Source: SURF-28 sp034521465 (GTDB lineage Bacteria > Bacteroidota > Ignavibacteria > Ignavibacteriales > Melioribacteraceae). From it: a stretch of 64,000 bases of DNA. A program made the translations under genes and the position numbers. Shown in pieces: positions 8,784 through 18,865 of this stretch; positions within the stretch are counted from its first letter, which is position 1, and the number at the start of each line of letters is the position of its first letter. The notes under the pieces were generated by a model that saw only the letters and a program-made list of their open reading frames with translations, made no database searches and was not told where the DNA came from. Location of the stretch: assembly GCA_034521465.1 (NCBI GenBank), contig JAXHMN010000011.1, positions 558,001 through 622,000 of the forward strand, in the 5' to 3' direction.

Positions 8784-9059
8784 TTTATATGATAGGTCGT
8801 ATTGCCGTTGATGAGAGTGTGTTGCGTAAGTCATTATTGCCGTCCACTTCGTGGAAGGAAAATAGCTCCTAACTAAATGACTTTAGTCCATTAAATGCTG
8901 ATATGGAGCTCACAGATCCTTCAAAAGCCCAAGATAGTTGCAGCTAAACCGATTTCCATGGATTCTGGCAAAAAGTGGGGCACATAAAAGTTATGGATTT
9001 TGAAACATAGTTATAACAAGCTTGAAACCGACGGCATTTTCATAATAATTGGGCAAGTA
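8784..9059. other. Intergenic stretch, nothing recognised
   Basis: I see no convincing gene. A weak upstream extension of the YjbQ frame exists, but it lacks family similarity before residue MKFHTEYLWF. Confidence 0.5.
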
Positions 9060-9473
9060 ATGAAATTCCACACAGAATATCTTTGGTTCAACACCGAGAA
9101 AAGAAGAGAGTATATTAATATCACCGGTGAAGTTGAAAAAGCTTTACAAAAATCGGGAATTAAAGAAGGAATGATCCTCGTCTCTGCAATGCACATTACA
9201 GCAGGTGTTTATGTCAACGATGCGGAAAACGGTTTGATTGCGGACATCGATGAATGGCTGGAAGGGTTAGCTCCTTTTAAAGAAGATTATCGCCATCACA
9301 GAACCGGTGAGGACAACGGGGATGCACACTTGAAAAACCTTATTGTGCATCATCAAGTTATAATTCCGGTTACAGATGGTAAGCTGGACTTTGGTCCATG
9401 GCAGCAAGTCTATTATGCTGAGTTTGACGGCAAACGTAGAAAACGCGCCATCATAAAAGTTATGGGTGAATAA
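9060..9473 (+). CDS. YjbQ/UPF0047 family protein
   Basis: This 137-residue protein starts MKFHTEYLWFNTEKRREYINIT and has the family's conserved SAMHITAGVYVNDAENGL, HHRTGEDNGDAHLKNLI and GPWQQVYYAEFDG blocks. YjbQ proteins show a weak thiamine phosphate synthase activity in some reports, but the in vivo role is unclear. I chose ATG 9060 rather than an upstream start because family similarity begins exactly there. The glycosyltransferase gene follows 3 bp after the stop, so the two are probably co-transcribed. Confidence 0.85.
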   Translation: MKFHTEYLWFNTEKRREYINITGEVEKALQKSGIKEGMILVSAMHITAGVYVNDAENGLIADIDEWLEGLAPFKEDYRHHRTGEDNGDAHLKNLIVHHQVIIPVTDGKLDFGPWQQVYYAEFDGKRRKRAIIKVMGE

Positions 9474-9476
9474 AAA

Positions 9477-10230
9477 GTGAGAGAAAAAATCTCTGCAATC
9501 ATTATTGCTGGTAACGAAGAAAAGAATATTCGTCCATGCTTGGAAAGTGTTAAATGGTGCGATGAGATAATTCTTGTTGATTCCGGTAGCAGTGATAAAA
9601 CCGTAGAGATTGCAAAAGAGTTCACCAGATAAAATCTTTATAAAAAAGTGGGAAGGATTTTCCGTACAAAAAAGATTCTCTCTTGAAAAAGCAACTAATG
9701 AATGGGTCTTAAGTATTGATGCCGATGAAAGAGTTTCCGAAGGGCTGCGTAAAGAAATTGAAGAGTTATTAAATGAAGAGCCGAAAGCTGATGGATATAA
9801 AATTCCGCGTGAAAATTATTTTCTTAACAAAGCGATAAAATCTTGCGGGTGGTATCCCGATTATCAACTTCGGCTTTTTCGAAAAAGCAAAACGGTAGTA
9901 ACTGAAAGAAAAGTACACGAAGGATTTATTGTTGATGGAAAGGTGGAAAACTTAAGTAGTCCACTTATTCACTTAACTCATCAAAACATTTCGGAAACAA
10001 TTTCAAAGATAAATCATTACTCAACTTTAGAAGCCGAAGAAAAAGTTGATAGAAAAAAAGTGAAATCGCACCAGATTATTACTCATCCGATTGCAGCATT
10101 TTTAAATCACTTTATTTCCCGGAAAGGTTACAAAGATGGCGTTCACGGCTTGATGATCTCACTAATTCACGCGACAACTAATATGCTAACTTACATGAAG
10201 TTATGGGAAATGCAGAATGTGAAGAAGTAA
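9477..10230 (+). CDS. Glycosyltransferase family 2, WaaE-like (frameshifted)
   Basis: The likely start is GTG 9477. The N-terminal part reads EKISAIIIAGNEEKNIRPCLESV then DEIILVDSGSSDKTVEIAKEFT, a GT-A nucleotide-sugar fold with the VDSGSSD loop. A stop at about 9630 is bypassed by a one-base frame change, and the protein continues DKIFIKKWEGFSVQKRF, WVLSIDADERVS (the DxD-type metal motif), and WYPDYQLRLFRKS. The C-terminus has RKVHEGF. This order matches LPS core glycosyltransferases of the WaaE/KdtX group, about 250 residues. The frameshift is probably an assembly indel. The sugar donor cannot be predicted. Confidence 0.85.
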
Positions 10231-10237
10231 TTAGACT

Positions 10238-10332
10238 TAGTGATCTTTGCGTTAATCTTTGCGATCTTGGTGAGAAACAAATGCCGCGTTCACGCAAAGG
10301 GCGCAGAGAATTCCGCTAAGAACGCAAAGAGA
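10238..10332. repeat. Palindromic CTTTGCG-type extragenic repeat
   Basis: TGATCTTTGCGTTAATCTTTGCGAT on one side and ACGCAAAGGGCGCAGAGAATT plus AACGCAAAGAG on the other form an imperfect inverted repeat between two genes. It belongs to the same word family (CTTTG-CG/TG, CTTGGTG) as the repeats at 39855, 40361 and 41910. Confidence 0.6.
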
Positions 10333-10336
10333 AAAT

Positions 10337-10666
10337 ATGACTAAAATCAACAAAGATTTTTTTGATAAAGTTTATGAACTAACCGCAAAAATCCCTAAAG
10401 GGAAGGTGACAACTTACGGTGCGATTGCAGAAGCATGTGGATTAAAGTCTTCTGCACGAACTGTCGGATGGGCATTGAATTCCGCAAAAGTTTCAAACTT
10501 ACCTGCACACAGAGTTGTAAACCGGTTTGGCGCACTTACCGGTAAAATGCATTTCGGCGATTCGCATTTGATGAAAGATCTGTTGCTTTCAGAAGGTGTT
10601 GAGTTTGATGAGGATGACTGTGTTCTTATGGAGAAATATTTTTGGAAACCGGAATTCATTAAATGA
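10337..10666 (+). CDS. Alkyltransferase-like (ATL) MGMT-family protein
   Basis: This 109-residue protein is the DNA-binding domain of O6-alkylguanine-DNA alkyltransferase: IPKGKVTTYGAIAEACGL (winged helix), ARTVGWALNSA with the finger Arg, then PAHRVVNRFGALTGK. In true methyltransferases the motif is PCHRV with a reactive Cys; here the Cys is replaced by Ala. ATL proteins of this kind bind O6-alkylguanine and recruit nucleotide excision repair instead of reversing the damage. The length and missing N-terminal domain fit ATL. ATG 10337 has GAGAAAA upstream. Confidence 0.88.
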   Translation: MTKINKDFFDKVYELTAKIPKGKVTTYGAIAEACGLKSSARTVGWALNSAKVSNLPAHRVVNRFGALTGKMHFGDSHLMKDLLLSEGVEFDEDDCVLMEKYFWKPEFIK

Positions 10667-10718
10667 CTTTTGAAAATTGTTGTAGAGACACAGCATTGCC
10701 GTGTCTCTATCTAGTTAA

Positions 10719-11633
10719 TCAATATCTCATAATTTCCACGGAAGCAATTGCACCGCTTAAATCTATGTAAATTTTATTTTCTGCTCTATCAAAATTTCTT
10801 GTTTCATAGGCATCATTAATTTTTGTAAATCCCTCAAAATCTTTTTCCATCAAAAAAGTTTTTCCGGTTATTCTGCAGCCGCTTTCTTCGGGAATTTTGA
10901 TTTCCAAATTTGCTGCACCCATTTCAACTTTTATATCTGTTCTATCTATTTCATCACCCAATCGTAGATCAATATCAGTTGCACCGGTTTTTAATTCTAG
11001 ATTTTCAATTTTGAATTCATCTAATTCCAAGACTCCTTTAGCTGCACCGATGTTAAATTCCATATCCCAAACAGGCTCATCATTTAAACGTAACTCGAGT
11101 CTATTATCAAATTCATCTCTAAGGCGAAATTTTTTGTCATTCATATTGAAATCGATATAGGCAGTTTCATTTGATAATCTGTAATCTAAATTATATCTAA
11201 CGTTATCACTTCTCGTAAAACCATAGAGTAGATCATCAGTAGTTTTTCTTATGACAATTGTACCAGCTCCTGCGGTTAAATCAAGATAAGCTTTTTTAAC
11301 ATCGTCATTATAATCTATTACATAATTTTTTGTGTCGCTTCGCATCTCAACGTTTCTGTCGCGGTGCCATCTCCCGTCCCAAAAATTAAAATTACCGATT
11401 GAAGCAATTGAGCCGTAGATAATTAATCCCGCAACAATTCCGGTAATTGTTGCTAGGATCGGTTTGAAAGATGATTGCTTAGCCAGAATAATCAACCCAA
11501 ATAAAATCAGAACTAGTGGCCAGAGATCCCAAGTAAGATCCCAATCAAAATAGAACCAGTTGAACTTTGCAGCTAAGATCAAAACACCTATGGTGACGAA
11601 AAAAAAGCCCCAAAATAATTTTCCAGCTTTCAT
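10719..11633 (-). CDS. LiaF-like membrane protein with toastrack domain
   Basis: This 304-residue protein begins with three hydrophobic segments (about residues 5-25, 35-50, 58-80; FFFVTIGVLILAAKF, LWPLVLILFGLIILA), a LiaI-LiaF-like transmembrane region. From about residue 110 a long beta-rich repetitive part follows (LDLTAGAGTIVIRK, LELKTGATDIDLRLG, KVEMGAANLEIKIP), typical of DUF2154/DUF4097 toastrack domains. Such proteins occur with PspC in envelope-stress systems. The gene follows the PspC gene with 1 bp between them, so they form a two-gene operon. The exact role is not known. Confidence 0.8.
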   Translation of the reverse strand: MKAGKLFWGFFFVTIGVLILAAKFNWFYFDWDLTWDLWPLVLILFGLIILAKQSSFKPILATITGIVAGLIIYGSIASIGNFNFWDGRWHRDRNVEMRSDTKNYVIDYNDDVKKAYLDLTAGAGTIVIRKTTDDLLYGFTRSDNVRYNLDYRLSNETAYIDFNMNDKKFRLRDEFDNRLELRLNDEPVWDMEFNIGAAKGVLELDEFKIENLELKTGATDIDLRLGDEIDRTDIKVEMGAANLEIKIPEESGCRITGKTFLMEKDFEGFTKINDAYETRNFDRAENKIYIDLSGAIASVEIMRY

Positions 11634-11634
11634 T

Positions 11635-12120
11635 TTATCTTCTCTTATTTTTGTTCATTGAATGATAAATCAGCCAAGCGCCAACTCCAACTAATGCATA
11701 AGGGAAAATATCCTCGAAATCAAATCGTGGGAACCACTGTTCGGCTAAAAAGATAAAGCCAATTGCTATTAAAATAATTCCGGCTATAGTTTTACCCCGA
11801 CCTTCTTTCACTTGAGTTGAGTGCTGAGATTTTGTTCCCGCACCGGTAGTTCCCATTTCTTCATTTCTCGATTCACCGGTGTCATTAGTTTGTTGGTTTT
11901 CCACACCGCTTCCCATTTCAAAAGCTTCATTTCGATATGGTTCCTCTTCAACAACAATCCACAAAATTATGTATGCCAGTAATGTAAGTGGATTTATTAT
12001 TGTTAAAATCACAAACAGAACTCGGATCAAAACGGGATCAACATTAAGATATTCGCCCAGCCCGGCAGAAACTCCACCGATCATTTTTTTTCTTCTCGAC
12101 CTATACAATTTTTCAGCCAT
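11635..12120 (-). CDS. PspC domain-containing membrane protein
   Basis: The protein opens MAEKLYRSRRKKMIGGVSAGLGEYLNVDPVLIRVLF, the PspC signature, followed by a membrane helix (LLAYIILWIVVEEEP). After a variable linker come two more helices (IAGIILIAIGFIFLA; ALVGVGAWLIYH). I chose the start at 12120 because the PspC domain begins there and GTGAGGA lies just upstream; a frame extension to 12171 adds 17 unconserved residues. PspC domain proteins act in envelope-stress sensing. The toastrack partner follows directly. Confidence 0.87.
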   Translation of the reverse strand: MAEKLYRSRRKKMIGGVSAGLGEYLNVDPVLIRVLFVILTIINPLTLLAYIILWIVVEEEPYRNEAFEMGSGVENQQTNDTGESRNEEMGTTGAGTKSQHSTQVKEGRGKTIAGIILIAIGFIFLAEQWFPRFDFEDIFPYALVGVGAWLIYHSMNKNKRR

Positions 12121-12349
12121 TTTATCCTCACTTTCTTTTGGTCTCATTTTTTTAGACGCAATTGTGTCCAAAATGTTTTATCACGAATAAAAAGATTTCA
12201 CTAAAAAATAAAAAGAGGAGACGTCTATTAATTTTATAGTGTCATCTCGTAAAAATTTAACAAAATTTGTACAATGGTTCTCTATTTACATTGATAAATC
12301 AGAATAAGTTGTCTATTTTTTGATATCAAAATTATTTAGTTATTAAAGA

Positions 12350-13987
12350 ATGAAAATAGCTCTGTGTCAAGCCAACCCAATAATAGGCGACATAGATGGA
12401 AATAAAGCAAAGATTTTAGAAGGTTATAAAAAGGGACTAAAAGATAAAGTTGATTTAGTTATCTTTCCCGAACTCTTCCTTTGCGGATACCCACCACAAG
12501 ATCTCGTTGAAAAACAAGAATTCAGAGAAGCGGTGATTAACGCTTCCAATGAGATTGCCAACGAAACTAAAGAAACCGGTTTGATTTTTGGCACTATCAC
12601 CGAAGAATATGATAACATCGGTACAGGAGTCTATAATTCTGCCGCACTTTGTTATGATGGCAAAGTTCAATTTGTTCAAAATAAAACTTTACTCCCAAAT
12701 TACGATGTATTTGATGAAGTACGCTATTTTGAGTCGGCTAAAAATGTTTATGTTCATGAATTCCGCGGTGAAAAACTAGGCATCTCAATTTGCGAAGATA
12801 TCTGGAACGATTCCGATTATTGGAAAAAAAGAAGATACGAACTCGATCCGGTTCAACGATTAGTTGATAAAGGAGCATCGATTTTAATAAACATTTCCGC
12901 CAGTCCTTATGCTTACGGCAGAAGAAAAGAGCGCTACGAGATGTTGTCCACTCTCACAAAAACCGACAAACTTCCGCTCGCTTATGTTTGTACCGTCGGC
13001 GCTCAAACCGATTTAATTTTTGACGGTGCGAGTATGTGTTTTAACTCCGAAGGTGAACTTGAAATGATCGGGAAAGTTTTAGAAGAAGATTATTTCATTT
13101 ATGATACAGAAAAGAAGTATGAAAAGACCACAAATTTTGAAGCTCAATTCGAAGAAGAAGTTCTAAACAGTTTGATCTTTGGGTTAAGGGAGTATGCTGT
13201 TAAAACCGGATTCAAGAAAGCGCTTGTCGGCTTAAGTGGTGGAATAGATTCAGCGATGGTAACGTACATCGCGGCAAAAGCTTTCGGTAAAGAAAATGTT
13301 CATGTTGTAATGATGCCTTCCGAATTTTCATCCGAAGGAAGTTTGAAAGATTCTGTACAACTTATTTCAAATCTCGGCATCTCATCCGAAACAATTTCTA
13401 TTCAACCTGTATTTGAAAAAACAAAAGAACAGTTGAAGGAAGCTTTTAGAGGTAAACCGGAAGATGTGGCTGAGGAGAATATTCAATCTCGAATACGCGG
13501 AACCTATTTAATGGCGCTTTCGAATAAGCATGGTTATATGCTTTGTACTACCGGGAATAAATCGGAAGTTGCTGTTGGGTATGCAACGCTTTACGGAGAT
13601 ATGGCAGGAGCGCTAGGAATCATAGCTGACGTCTACAAGACAGATGTTTATAGAATTGCTAAGTATATTAATCGTGAAAAAGAAATTATACCGAATGCGA
13701 TTATTGAAAAACCGCCATCAGCGGAATTGAGACATGATCAAAAAGATGAAGATTCGTTGCCGCCTTACGATGTTCTTGATAAAATTTTGAGAATGTATCT
13801 CGAAGAATACAAAGAGTTCAACGAAATCAACGAAGTAATCAACGATGCCGAAACAGTTAAAAAAGTTTTACGTTTAGTTGATTTCAACGAATTTAAACGG
13901 AAACAAGCCGCTCCGGCATTGCGTGTTACCACAAAAGCTTTTGGTTACGGAAGAAGATTCCCTATTGTTCAAGGATGGAGAAAGTAA
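12350..13987 (+). CDS. nadE: Glutamine-dependent NAD+ synthetase
   Basis: The enzyme makes NAD+ from deamido-NAD+, ATP and glutamine. The 545-residue protein has an N-terminal nitrilase-type glutaminase domain (FPELFLCGYPPQDLV with Glu; LGISICEDIWND with the nucleophile Cys at about residue 147). The C-terminal synthetase domain starts near residue 260 with the pyrophosphate-binding loop ALVGLSGGIDSAMV. Downstream markers are TTGNKSEVAVGYATLYGDMAG and the ending GRRFPIVQGWRK. The stop codon overlaps the dsbD start (TAATG). The frame is intact and the length is standard for the two-domain enzyme. Confidence 0.96.
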   Translation: MKIALCQANPIIGDIDGNKAKILEGYKKGLKDKVDLVIFPELFLCGYPPQDLVEKQEFREAVINASNEIANETKETGLIFGTITEEYDNIGTGVYNSAALCYDGKVQFVQNKTLLPNYDVFDEVRYFESAKNVYVHEFRGEKLGISICEDIWNDSDYWKKRRYELDPVQRLVDKGASILINISASPYAYGRRKERYEMLSTLTKTDKLPLAYVCTVGAQTDLIFDGASMCFNSEGELEMIGKVLEEDYFIYDTEKKYEKTTNFEAQFEEEVLNSLIFGLREYAVKTGFKKALVGLSGGIDSAMVTYIAAKAFGKENVHVVMMPSEFSSEGSLKDSVQLISNLGISSETISIQPVFEKTKEQLKEAFRGKPEDVAEENIQSRIRGTYLMALSNKHGYMLCTTGNKSEVAVGYATLYGDMAGALGIIADVYKTDVYRIAKYINREKEIIPNAIIEKPPSAELRHDQKDEDSLPPYDVLDKILRMYLEEYKEFNEINEVINDAETVKKVLRLVDFNEFKRKQAAPALRVTTKAFGYGRRFPIVQGWRK

Positions 13988-15743
13988 TGAAGAAATTATT
14001 GTTGTCAATTATATTTTTATTTATTTCGATTAATGCACAGTTTGGTCCCGATGTAGATTTAGTGAAAACAGAACTCTATCAATCATTTGAAAAAGTTCAC
14101 CCGGGAAGTCAATTTAAGTTTGCGTTGAAATTAGATATCGAAGAGAAATGGCATATAAATTCGAATGAACCGAATGAAGATTTTTTGATCGCATCGGAAT
14201 TAAAAGTAGATGATGTGGGAAATTTTGATTTGTTGAATGTCGTATTTCCGGAAGCGCATGAATACAACTTTGGTTTTTCCGATCTGCCGGTGAGTGTTTT
14301 TGAAGGTGAAGTTTTTATTGGCGGAATTATTGAAGTAAGTGACAAGGCCGAGTTAGGTTTCTACGAAATCCCAATTGAATTTATTTATCAAGCATGCGAT
14401 GATCAAACATGTATGCCGCCGAATTCTACATACGACACTTTACGAGTTGAAGTTGTTGACAATCAAACTCAAATCACCGAAAAGAACAGTGAAATATTTT
14501 CCGGTATTGATTTATCTTATGTTGTTGAATCAGCCGAAGAAGAAGCTTCATTGGGAGCACAACTTGAAGAAAGCGGATTAATAATAAGTTTGATATTAGT
14601 CTTTTTGGGTGGACTCGCCTTAAACTTAACTCCATGTGTTTATCCGCTCATCCCAATCACTATTGGTTATTTCGGCGGTCAGAGTGAGGGAAGTACAAGC
14701 AAACTTTTTGTGCTTGGGATTTTATATGTGCTTGGTATGTCGGTCACTTATTCCGTGATCGGTGTAGTCACGTCCCTTAGCGGTGCGGTTTTTGGAGGTC
14801 TTCTTCAAAATCCGATTGTTGTTTTATTCATCGCTGCAGTTTTTATTGCCTTGTCACTATCGATGTTCGGAGTTTATGAATTTAAACTCCCCGATAGTTG
14901 GGCAGCAAAAGCCGGAAGCGCAAAATCGGGTGCCGGCGGTGCATTATTTATGGGACTCACAATGGGCATTGTTGCTGCTCCATGTATTGGTCCGTTTGTA
15001 ATCGGGTTGGTGACTTTTGTAGCAGCAAAAGGTGATCCGTATTACGGATTTTTAATGTTTTTCTTTTTAGCATTAGGTCTTGGAACGCCATATTTATTTC
15101 TCGCAATTTTCTCCGGTAAAATCAAAGAACTTCCGCGTGCCGGTTTTTGGATGGAAGCCGTCAAACATATTTTTGGTTTTATACTAATTAGGAATGGCGC
15201 TTTATTTTGCCGCTCCATTGATTCCGAAAGAGATTAATGTTTATATACTTCCAATCTTCGGAATATTAACCGGAGTGATTTTATTGTTCTTCGATAAAAA
15301 GGGAAATGAAATAAAAGGTTTTAGAATTTTTAAATACATCTTTTCAATTCTCGTGATAGCAATTTCTGTTTATGCTCTAATTCCATCGGATAAAGGATCA
15401 CCGGATTGGCAGGAGTTTAGCTGAAGAAAAATATGAAGCTGCACTTGAGAACAATCAAAAAATATTAATCGATTTTTACGCGGATTGGTGTATTCCGTGT
15501 AAAGAGTTGGATGCGATGACTTTTTCGGATGAACGCGTAATTAATGAAACAAAAGAGTATTTGTCTTTTAAGATAGATATGACTCAAACGATGAGTGAAG
15601 AAACTGAAATAATTCGTAATAAATTTAATATAGTCGGAATGCCGACTGTATTGATTATTGATTCAAAAGGTAACGAAGCTAAACGCATAACCGGATTTGT
15701 AGATGCGGATGAATTTTTGGACATTTTGTCCGAAATCAATTAA
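13987..15743 (+). CDS. dsbD: Thiol:disulfide interchange protein DsbD (two frameshifts)
   Basis: DsbD carries electrons across the inner membrane to periplasmic thiol proteins. From ATG 13987 there is a signal peptide (MKKLLLSIIFLFISINAQ), then the N-terminal periplasmic domain with ACDDQTCMPPN carrying a Cys pair. The membrane core shows LNLTPCVYPLIPITIGYFGG and GIVAAPCIGPFVIGL, the two redox Cys of the transmembrane part. Frameshifts near 15190 and 15420 interrupt the last helices; the C-terminal thioredoxin domain resumes with FYADWCIPCKELD (CxxC) and GMPTVLIID. Combined length is about 585 residues, as expected. The upstream in-frame ATG 13975 was rejected because 13987 overlaps the nadE stop in the coupled TAATG form. 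Confidence 0.9.
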
Positions 15744-15839
15744 TTTCTATTTGCATTGCTTTAGCTTAATACCTTTTCTAATTTAGAAAGATTAATTTAA
15801 CTAAATATGTACAAATAAAAGAAAAGAGTTGAACCCCCA

Positions 15840-17692
15840 ATGGCACAAGAAAACGGAAAAAAAATTGAACAGATTTCTGATGTAACTGTGATGTTTGCCG
15901 GTGACTCAGGTGATGGAATGCAGTTAACCGGAACACAGTTTAGTGACACGACCGCTATAGTTGGTAACGATTTGAGTACTTTACCAGACTATCCAGCGGA
16001 AATACGTGCCCCCGCCGGAACACTTTACGGTGTATCCGGATTTCAATTACACTTTGGATCAAAAGATATTCACACACCGGGGGACTCACCCGATGTGTTA
16101 GTCGCAATGAATCCAGCCGCACTTAAAACAAATTTAAAAATACTAAACCAACTTCAGTAATTATTGTTAACTCGGATGCATTTGATCTGAAGAGCTTGAA
16201 AACTGCCGGGTATGATGCAAACCCGCTCGAAGATGAAACTCTTACCGGGCATAAAGTTTTTCAAGTTCCTATTACATCATTAACTAGTAATGCACTTGAG
16301 GAAACATCTCTTTCACCTAAGGATGTTCAAAGATGTAAAAACTTTTTTGCACTTGGGTTGATGTACTGGTTGTTTAATAGACCTCTTGAACCGACACAAA
16401 AATGGATTGAAAGTAAATTTTCAGACAATCCTGAATATGTTGATGCAAATAAAAAAGCACTTAAAGCCGGGTATAATTTTGGGGAACATACAGAAATATT
16501 TACTACACGTTACACTGTTGAACCGGCTGAATTAGAAAAAGGAACTTATAGAAATGTTTCGGGTAACGAAGCTATCTCACTTGGTTTTTTAGCTGCTTCG
16601 GAAAGATCGGGTTTACCACTTTTTTTGGGGTCTTATCCGATTACTCCGGCTTCCGAAATTCTTCACTTCCTATCTCGGTACAAAAATTTTGGTGTGAAGA
16701 CTTTTCAAGCGGAAGATGAAATAGCCGGAATAACTTCTGCAATTGGTGCATCTTTCGGTGGATCACTTGCAATAACAACAACTAGCGGTCCTGGTATGGC
16801 TTTGAAATCCGAAGCTATGGGTTTGGCGGTAATGACTGAACTTCCGTTAGTAATTATTAACATTCAACGTGGCGGTCCTTCAACAGGTTTGCCGACAAAA
16901 ACCGAACAGGCAGATTTAAATCAAGCGATTTTTGGTAGAAACGGCGAGGCACATATTCCGGTTATTGCTGCTTCAACTCCAAGCGATTGTTTTTACATGT
17001 CGCTTGAAGCAACAAGAATTGCTGTAAAATATATGACACCTGTTATTCTCTTAAGTGACGGTTACATCGCAAACGGTTCAGAACCTTGGAAAGTACCGCA
17101 AGTTGCCGATCTACCTGAAATTAAAGTTGAAAAGAGAACCGATCCGGAAAACTTTGAACCATATATGAGAGATGAAAATCTTTCAAGACCTTGGGCTGTT
17201 CCCGGTTCACCCGGACTCGAACATAGAATCGGCGGTTTGGAAAAAGCTCACATTACCGGTAACGTTAGTTACGATCCTGATAATCATGATTATATGGTAC
17301 GTTTAAGAACAGAAAAAATTAAAAATATTGTTAACGATATTCCACCTCTTGAAGTTGACGGTGATGATGAAGGTGAATTACTTGTATTAGGTTGGGGAGG
17401 TACTTATGGTGCAATTATCGAAGCAGTTAGTCAAGCACGCGCAGAAGGATTGAAGGTATCTCAAGCGCATCTAAAATATCTCAACCCAATGCCAAAAAAT
17501 ACAGAAGAAGTGTTGAGAAGTTTCAAAAAAATATTAATTCCGGAATTGAACTTAGGACAATTGGCAAGATTAATAAGAGGCGAATATTTGATAGAAGTTG
17601 AATCTTATACAAAAGTCAAAGGACTACCATTCAAATCATTCGATCTAAAAAATAAGATATCCGAATTACTTGGAGGCAGCAATGGCAAATAA
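15840..17692 (+). CDS. korA: 2-oxoacid:ferredoxin oxidoreductase alpha subunit (gamma-alpha fusion, one frameshift)
   Basis: This is the fused gamma plus alpha subunit that, with KorB, oxidises 2-oxoglutarate (or a related 2-oxoacid) to the CoA ester and reduces ferredoxin, reversibly. The gamma part shows DVTVMFAGDSGDGMQLTG near the start. A frameshift near 16145 changes frame, and the protein resumes with PTSVIIVNSDAFDLKSLKT. The alpha part has GNEAISLGFLAASERSGL, GSYPITPASEILHFL, and FQAEDEIAGITSAIGASFGG. Combined length is about 617 residues, typical for the KorA type. The korB start overlaps its end. 2-oxoglutarate is the likely substrate by family similarity, not proven. Confidence 0.9.
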
Positions 17693-18722
17693 TGAAAAAA
17701 TAGATGTGAAAGAAAAAAAGATAACTGCAAAAGATTACGCAACTGATCAGGATGTGAGATGGTGTCCGGGTTGTGGTGATTATTCAATTCTTGCACAAGT
17801 TCAAAGATCTTTCCCGGAAATCGGTGTCCCTAAAGAAAAAATTGCTTGGATCTCCGGTATCGGTTGTTCAAGCCGTTTCCCATATTACATGGACACTTAC
17901 GGAATGCATGGAATCCACGGTAGAGCTGCTGCGATTGCAACAGGATTAAAAGTTGCTCGTCCGGATATTTCCGTATGGGTTGCCACCGGTGACGGCGACT
18001 TAATGAGTATTGGCGGAAATCACTTTATTCATGCTTGCAGAAAAAATATTGACATTAACATACTTATGTTCAACAATAGAATTTATGGATTGACAAAAGG
18101 TCAATACTCACCAACATCAGAAAAGGGAAAAGTAACAAAAAGTACTCCATACGGAAGTGTTGATTATCCGTTCAATCCTATTTCTCTTGCAATGGGCGCC
18201 GATGCAACTTTTGTTGCACGCTCAATCGACAGAGAACCGAAGCATTTAAAAGAGTTAATTAAAAAAGCTGCTGATCACAAAGGTGTTTCGTTCGTTGAGG
18301 TTTTCCAAAACTGTAATATTTTTAACGACGGTGCTTTTTCAGTATTAACGGATAAACAAACTAAAGAAGATCATCTGCTTTATCTTGAAGATGGTAAACC
18401 TATGGTATTCGGTAAAGAAAAAGACAAAGGAATAAAACTAGAAGGATTGAAACCGGTAATTGTAGATTTAAAAGATGGTAAACACTCTGAAAGTGATTTA
18501 ATTGTTCATGATGAAGCTGATAAAAATCCGGTTAAAGGTTTTATTCTTGCTCATTTAACCGATAACCCGGAAATGCCAACACCAATTGGAGTTTTCCGCA
18601 GAACGGAAAAAGAAACTTATGACGGCGGAATCGAAAAACAAATTGAACATATTACCGAGAAAAAAGGTAAAGGTGATTTAGAAAAAGTTCTTTTCAGCGG
18701 AAACACTTGGAAAGTCAATTAA
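17682..18722 (+). CDS. korB: 2-oxoacid:ferredoxin oxidoreductase beta subunit
   Basis: The thiamine diphosphate-binding subunit begins MANNEKIDVKEKK; ATG 17682 has GGAGG eight bases upstream, better than the in-frame ATG 17670. It shows DVRWCPGCGDYSIL and GIGCSSRFPYYM (cluster/cofactor Cys), then the thiamine diphosphate motif GDGDLMSIGGNHFIHACRKN with NNRIYGLTKGQ. It overlaps the korA stop by 11 bp, so the subunits are translationally coupled. At about 346 residues it is the size expected for KorB. No dedicated delta (ferredoxin) subunit lies beside it. Confidence 0.93.
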   Translation: MANNEKIDVKEKKITAKDYATDQDVRWCPGCGDYSILAQVQRSFPEIGVPKEKIAWISGIGCSSRFPYYMDTYGMHGIHGRAAAIATGLKVARPDISVWVATGDGDLMSIGGNHFIHACRKNIDINILMFNNRIYGLTKGQYSPTSEKGKVTKSTPYGSVDYPFNPISLAMGADATFVARSIDREPKHLKELIKKAADHKGVSFVEVFQNCNIFNDGAFSVLTDKQTKEDHLLYLEDGKPMVFGKEKDKGIKLEGLKPVIVDLKDGKHSESDLIVHDEADKNPVKGFILAHLTDNPEMPTPIGVFRRTEKETYDGGIEKQIEHITEKKGKGDLEKVLFSGNTWKVN

Positions 18723-18732
18723 TTATTTTTTT

Positions 18733-18765
18733 GCGGGACGCATAGCTTGTGTCCCGCACTTTTTA
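18733..18765 (+). terminator. Intrinsic terminator after korB
   Basis: GCGGGAC, an 11-base loop, then GTCCCGC and a run of T, 10 bp after the korB stop. T-rich sequence flanks both sides. Confidence 0.85.
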
Positions 18766-18865
18766 TTTCATTCCAATCTCCCTTCCCAAAAATTTAGTCA
18801 CACCTTCTTTATGAAATGATAGGAATTTTTCGCATTTTTACCCCTTCGATTTTTTAAAGGTAAAT

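Noticed and set aside
8784..9059. A decayed insertion sequence in the gap after prfB
   Set aside because: No transposase remnant, terminal repeats or target duplication could be found by eye.
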